Source: Mollicutes bacterium (GTDB lineage: Bacteria > Bacillota_I > Bacilli_A > RF39 > UBA660). Taken from it: 8,499 nucleotides of DNA. A program made the translations under genes and the position numbers. Shown here in pieces: positions 5,453 through 8,499 of the stretch. The notes under the pieces were generated by a model that saw only the letters and a program-made list of their open reading frames with translations, was not told the DNA's origin and did not search any database. The stretch covers positions 1-8,499 of the forward strand of contig JAAZHN010000127.1 in NCBI GenBank assembly GCA_012510695.1, in the 5' to 3' direction. How positions within the stretch are numbered: the stretch's first letter is position 1; each line of letters opens with the position of its first letter.

Positions 5453-8383
5453 TTATAAATTATCTTCTGACTCCATTGCTTCCATTACACCCTTTGAATA
5501 TACATCTAAATCTTCTTTTTCACAGATTTTTTTATCTTCATATGCTCTTCTTTCTTCATAACATGGTGAATAATCTATAACTACATATGGTTCAGAACTA
5601 AACCTGTGACAATATGAAGTATTAATATTATAACGACTATAATCCATATTTAAATTAGGGTCATGGAAACAAAAATCTATATATTCATCGACCTTACCTT
5701 GATAAATAATTTGTGATGAGTCGACAGCATCTTCGTTTGATGTATATTCAATTTCTTCAAATTCTCCATCTTTACTTTTGGGTGCATAAATAATTACATC
5801 TCTTTCAATTCTTGGCATTCTTTTTCCAGTTCTAACACTAACAACACTCATAACAATACCATTATCGGGATTCATCGCTTCAACTACAACATTACCAACA
5901 ATAACTCCTTGAGCATTAAAAGCATAACCAACTACAATTTTAGCATGAGCAAATTGATCGCTGCCCTTAGCATGATAAATAATATCACCAAATCCTGCCA
6001 TGTTTACTCTTCTAGCAAAATTATTGCCACTATTGCCTTGATAACTTTCTGCTGACAATCCAGCAATATCAGTTGATGTCTCTAATAATTCAACATTATC
6101 ATATCCAAATGCATGAGGAATGTCTCCCCTACTTAAATCAACATTAGCAAGGTCACCATGTCTGGCAAAATTAGGTTTAATCCCACCATTTTGAATTGAC
6201 CAATTAGTAAAGCCAATGCAGTCTAAACCAAGGGGTCTACCAGTATCATCTTCTGTTCCCCATAATGGATTAGCACCATATTTGTAATAATTTCCGCCTA
6301 AAGTATAAGGCATTTTTGTTCCGTAAGTTTGAACATACTGAGCAAGTGCGACAGCCGCGCCTGCAACACTTTTACCTGTGCCAATTTTTCCTCTAATCGC
6401 AACATTATCAAAGATATATTGATTCATTTTCCGAAACTCAGTTTCTGCTCTTTCAGATTTTGATTTAGCAAGATAGGCTTCTAACTCAGGGCTCATTTCA
6501 GATGTATCTTTATCTTCTTTTTGTTCTTTCGCAAGCCTTACTTCTTCATATTTAGATAAGATCTCCCCAAGATTTTTTTCTTCCTTAAATTTTAAAGTCA
6601 TATTTTCTTGATCATAATTAAAAATATCTAATTTCTTTTCAATATCAACATCGACCAGTTGGCAATTAGCTCTCCCACTTAAAGACCAACTAGAAAAATA
6701 AAAGTCATACCAGTATGATAATATTTTGTGTGCCGGCCAACGTAAAACAGTTGCTTGATAAAAACCATTTATATGACTGCCTGATGTATCTCTAGAGTGA
6801 CACATGTCATTAGCAAAACCAGGGAATCTATTATGAATTTCATGTTTACACTCAGGGATATCTTTTTCTTTACCAATTCCTTTAAAATCCGCTCTTCCAG
6901 GCACACCATTAATATCAGTTAATACAACACCTTTAACAGATTTTACTACATCATTAAGATATTTTTCTCTTTTCACCCAAGTTTTTGCTCTTTCTGGTTG
7001 TTTTACAGGGTCGATTGTATCAACACCAGGGTTTGTAACCCTTGCTTTAAATTTTAAATATGCTCTTAAAGGCACCCATTTATTTGGAGCACTTCCACAA
7101 TCCGGATCATCAGGGAATTTTTCACAATAAATATTTTTACATGTAACTTCTAAATCTTTATCATCTGCTGAGAAATTTCCATCATTTGTTTTATATACAC
7201 TTATACATTCTTGTCTTAAATAAATTTTCTTACCCTCGTTAGATTGACCTGTTTCAGGAGATGTGTAATAACAACGCGGATCACTACCTGGTACTGTTTG
7301 TTTTTCACCATCTATTTCTTCAACCTTACAAATTAATGGTCCCTCATCATTAGCTATACCCCAATTGTAACAACCTTTTTTTATACTACATGCTGTTTGA
7401 TGACTAACACCATTAGCCGCGACAATAACCTCTATATCATCTGGCCAACTTTCATTACAAAGCATATAACCATTTGGTCTTCTTTGTTTTCCGGCTAGTA
7501 TATCCTCTTCTGTATAATTTGGATCATCTTCAATTGGAGGACACATTTCAAAATATTTTTTTGCATTTGCTTTTCTTAATTCTTCATTTAAATAATTACC
7601 AACATCTGGGTTAAGAGCATATGAAACGGAAGCCAAAGCTTGAGCTTGATAATAAGCAAAATCAATTGTTCTATAATACTCCTCTTTTTTCATTATTTCT
7701 GAATCTTTTCCATTTAATTCGTTAGATAATTGAATAATACCTGTCGCTACTTCATTATTAACTACTGCAACAATATACTCATAAAAATCCCATGTATCTA
7801 ACCAAATTGCATCTTTAACTTTTTTACCATTCATATCTAAAATTACTGGACCTCTTGTAATAACTTTTAAATTATCTAATTTTGATGGGCCTCCACACAT
7901 TACAATTGGAAATTCTGGGTCAAATGGTGGTGGAAAAAAAGAAATTATCAGAAGAATAATAAATGTTGTTATAATTACTCCAGCTCCGATAAAATAAGTC
8001 CAAGGACTAGTTAAAATTTTCTTTTTCAAAATCCCAGAAGCAATTTTCTTCTTGTTGTTTACTCCTGCTTCAACATCTGAAGATTGATCTTGAAAGTTTT
8101 CTCTTAATTCATTATCTGAGTTTTCTTCATCAAACTCATTATCATCAAACTCTTCTTCAGCCTCTATTTCTTCATTTTCTTCGTCTTCACTACTTCTAAG
8201 AGAACGATTAAAACTATCTAAACCACGATCACGAAGTTTTCTAGCAGGACTAGAACCAGGATTGGTATTAATTAAAAATATATGTGAATTTATCCCTGCA
8301 TATGAAAAACTATATAAAAATTTTTCTTTTATATTCTTAATAATTTCCTTAACTTGTTCTTTTATTATATGCACTTTATTCAC
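5453..8383 (-). CDS. Single-pass membrane protein with cysteine-rich ectodomain and C-terminal NlpC/P60 hydrolase (T4SS-associated)
   Basis: The product is 976 residues. The order is: a basic N-terminal helix (1-25); an acidic, probably cytosolic, stretch (65-97, mostly Glu/Asp/Asn); a KKK-flanked membrane helix (127-149); a large ectodomain (about 155-590); a charged helical linker (590-655); an NlpC/P60-like domain (about 675-865); and a cysteine-containing tail. Catalytic candidates are Cys722 in LDCIGF, His813 in FAHAKIVVGY and Glu835 in VVVEAMN. MPYTLGGNYY (691-700) is the usual strand before the active cysteine. Such enzymes cut peptide bonds in peptidoglycan. Next to a coupling ATPase the likely role is opening the wall for a secretion channel, like PrgK, TraG (pIP501) or Orf14 (Tn916). 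The ectodomain matches nothing I recognise. It and the tail carry 18 further cysteines, and the first 162 residues have none. The start is GTG with AAAGG only two bases away, so a second in-frame GTG at 8374 may be the real start. Confidence 0.85.
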   Translation of the reverse strand: MNKVHIIKEQVKEIIKNIKEKFLYSFSYAGINSHIFLINTNPGSSPARKLRDRGLDSFNRSLRSSEDEENEEIEAEEEFDDNEFDEENSDNELRENFQDQSSDVEAGVNNKKKIASGILKKKILTSPWTYFIGAGVIITTFIILLIISFFPPPFDPEFPIVMCGGPSKLDNLKVITRGPVILDMNGKKVKDAIWLDTWDFYEYIVAVVNNEVATGIIQLSNELNGKDSEIMKKEEYYRTIDFAYYQAQALASVSYALNPDVGNYLNEELRKANAKKYFEMCPPIEDDPNYTEEDILAGKQRRPNGYMLCNESWPDDIEVIVAANGVSHQTACSIKKGCYNWGIANDEGPLICKVEEIDGEKQTVPGSDPRCYYTSPETGQSNEGKKIYLRQECISVYKTNDGNFSADDKDLEVTCKNIYCEKFPDDPDCGSAPNKWVPLRAYLKFKARVTNPGVDTIDPVKQPERAKTWVKREKYLNDVVKSVKGVVLTDINGVPGRADFKGIGKEKDIPECKHEIHNRFPGFANDMCHSRDTSGSHINGFYQATVLRWPAHKILSYWYDFYFSSWSLSGRANCQLVDVDIEKKLDIFNYDQENMTLKFKEEKNLGEILSKYEEVRLAKEQKEDKDTSEMSPELEAYLAKSKSERAETEFRKMNQYIFDNVAIRGKIGTGKSVAGAAVALAQYVQTYGTKMPYTLGGNYYKYGANPLWGTEDDTGRPLGLDCIGFTNWSIQNGGIKPNFARHGDLANVDLSRGDIPHAFGYDNVELLETSTDIAGLSAESYQGNSGNNFARRVNMAGFGDIIYHAKGSDQFAHAKIVVGYAFNAQGVIVGNVVVEAMNPDNGIVMSVVSVRTGKRMPRIERDVIIYAPKSKDGEFEEIEYTSNEDAVDSSQIIYQGKVDEYIDFCFHDPNLNMDYSRYNINTSYCHRFSSEPYVVIDYSPCYEERRAYEDKKICEKEDLDVYSKGVMEAMESEDNL

Positions 8384-8388
8384 ATCCT

Positions 8389-8499
8389 TTAAATCTTATT
8401 ATTTTTTTTATTAATAATAAATATAATCAAGGCAACTATACCTGAAAATAGGATAATTCCTAAAACTATTAAAATAAGTATATATGAGGGGCTATTATC
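8389..8499 (-). CDS. C-terminal end of an unidentified membrane-anchored protein (partial)
   Basis: The frame is open from the window edge for 36 codons to TAA at 8391-8389. The visible end reads DNSPSYILILIVLGIILF, then more hydrophobic residues, and closes with the basic tail INKKNNKI. That is one membrane helix with a short positively charged cytosolic end. There is no LPxTG in the visible part, and nothing else identifies the family. The stop lies five bases from the GTG of the NlpC/P60 gene and overlaps its AAAGG ribosome binding sequence (TAAAGGATGTG), so the two genes almost certainly share a transcript. It may be another component of the secretion locus, but that is inference from position alone. 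Confidence 0.6.
   Translation of the reverse strand, partial: DNSPSYILILIVLGIILFSGIVALIIFIINKKNNKI

Noticed and set aside
6368..6394. P-loop-like GKIGTGKS in the hydrolase protein (residues 665-672)
   Set aside because: It lies on the predicted outer side of the membrane, just before the NlpC/P60 domain, with no Walker B or other NTPase motif; a chance resemblance.
1..8499. Mycoplasma-type genetic code (TGA as Trp)
   Set aside because: rmuC ends at TGA after its full domain, and tryptophan codons in all genes are TGG.

Overview
The window is strongly AT-rich DNA from what looks like a walled, low-GC Gram-positive bacterium of the Bacilli/Erysipelotrichia/RF39 type. That placement is inference from composition and gene content. 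TGA ends the rmuC gene and tryptophan is written TGG, so the code is the standard bacterial one and not the Mycoplasma code. UppP, an enzyme of the peptidoglycan lipid-carrier cycle, argues for a cell wall.

Left part (1-1069, + strand): the 3' end of tryptophanyl-tRNA synthetase (trpS) is followed after one base by uppP (undecaprenyl-diphosphatase). These converge on rmuC (- strand), and the 3' ends of uppP and rmuC overlap by 21 bp. A convincing intrinsic terminator for rmuC lies inside the uppP coding sequence, on the antisense strand.

Middle part (2126-2494): a 369-bp stretch without an intact gene. It holds a probable rmuC promoter with a palindrome at the expected transcription start, a perfect 12-bp inverted repeat, and a frameshifted, truncated remnant of a secreted TasA/camelysin-like protein.

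Right part (2495-8499, - strand): a probable transcription unit reading leftward. It runs from a partial gene with a C-terminal membrane anchor, to a 976-residue single-pass protein with a cysteine-rich ectodomain and a C-terminal NlpC/P60 peptidoglycan hydrolase, to a VirD4/TraG-type type IV secretion coupling ATPase, to a small VTT (TVP38/DedA-like) membrane protein. The coupling ATPase and the wall hydrolase are two hallmarks of a Gram-positive conjugation or type IV secretion apparatus: the ATPase would feed DNA or protein substrate to a membrane channel and the hydrolase would open the wall locally. VirB4, VirB6, relaxase and integrase genes are not in the window, so whether this is the edge of an integrative element or a resident secretion system cannot be decided here.

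The most novel material is the large ectodomain of the hydrolase protein, with 18 non-catalytic cysteines all on the outer side of the membrane. Next is the tight coupling of a VTT lipid-transporter-like gene to the coupling protein gene.
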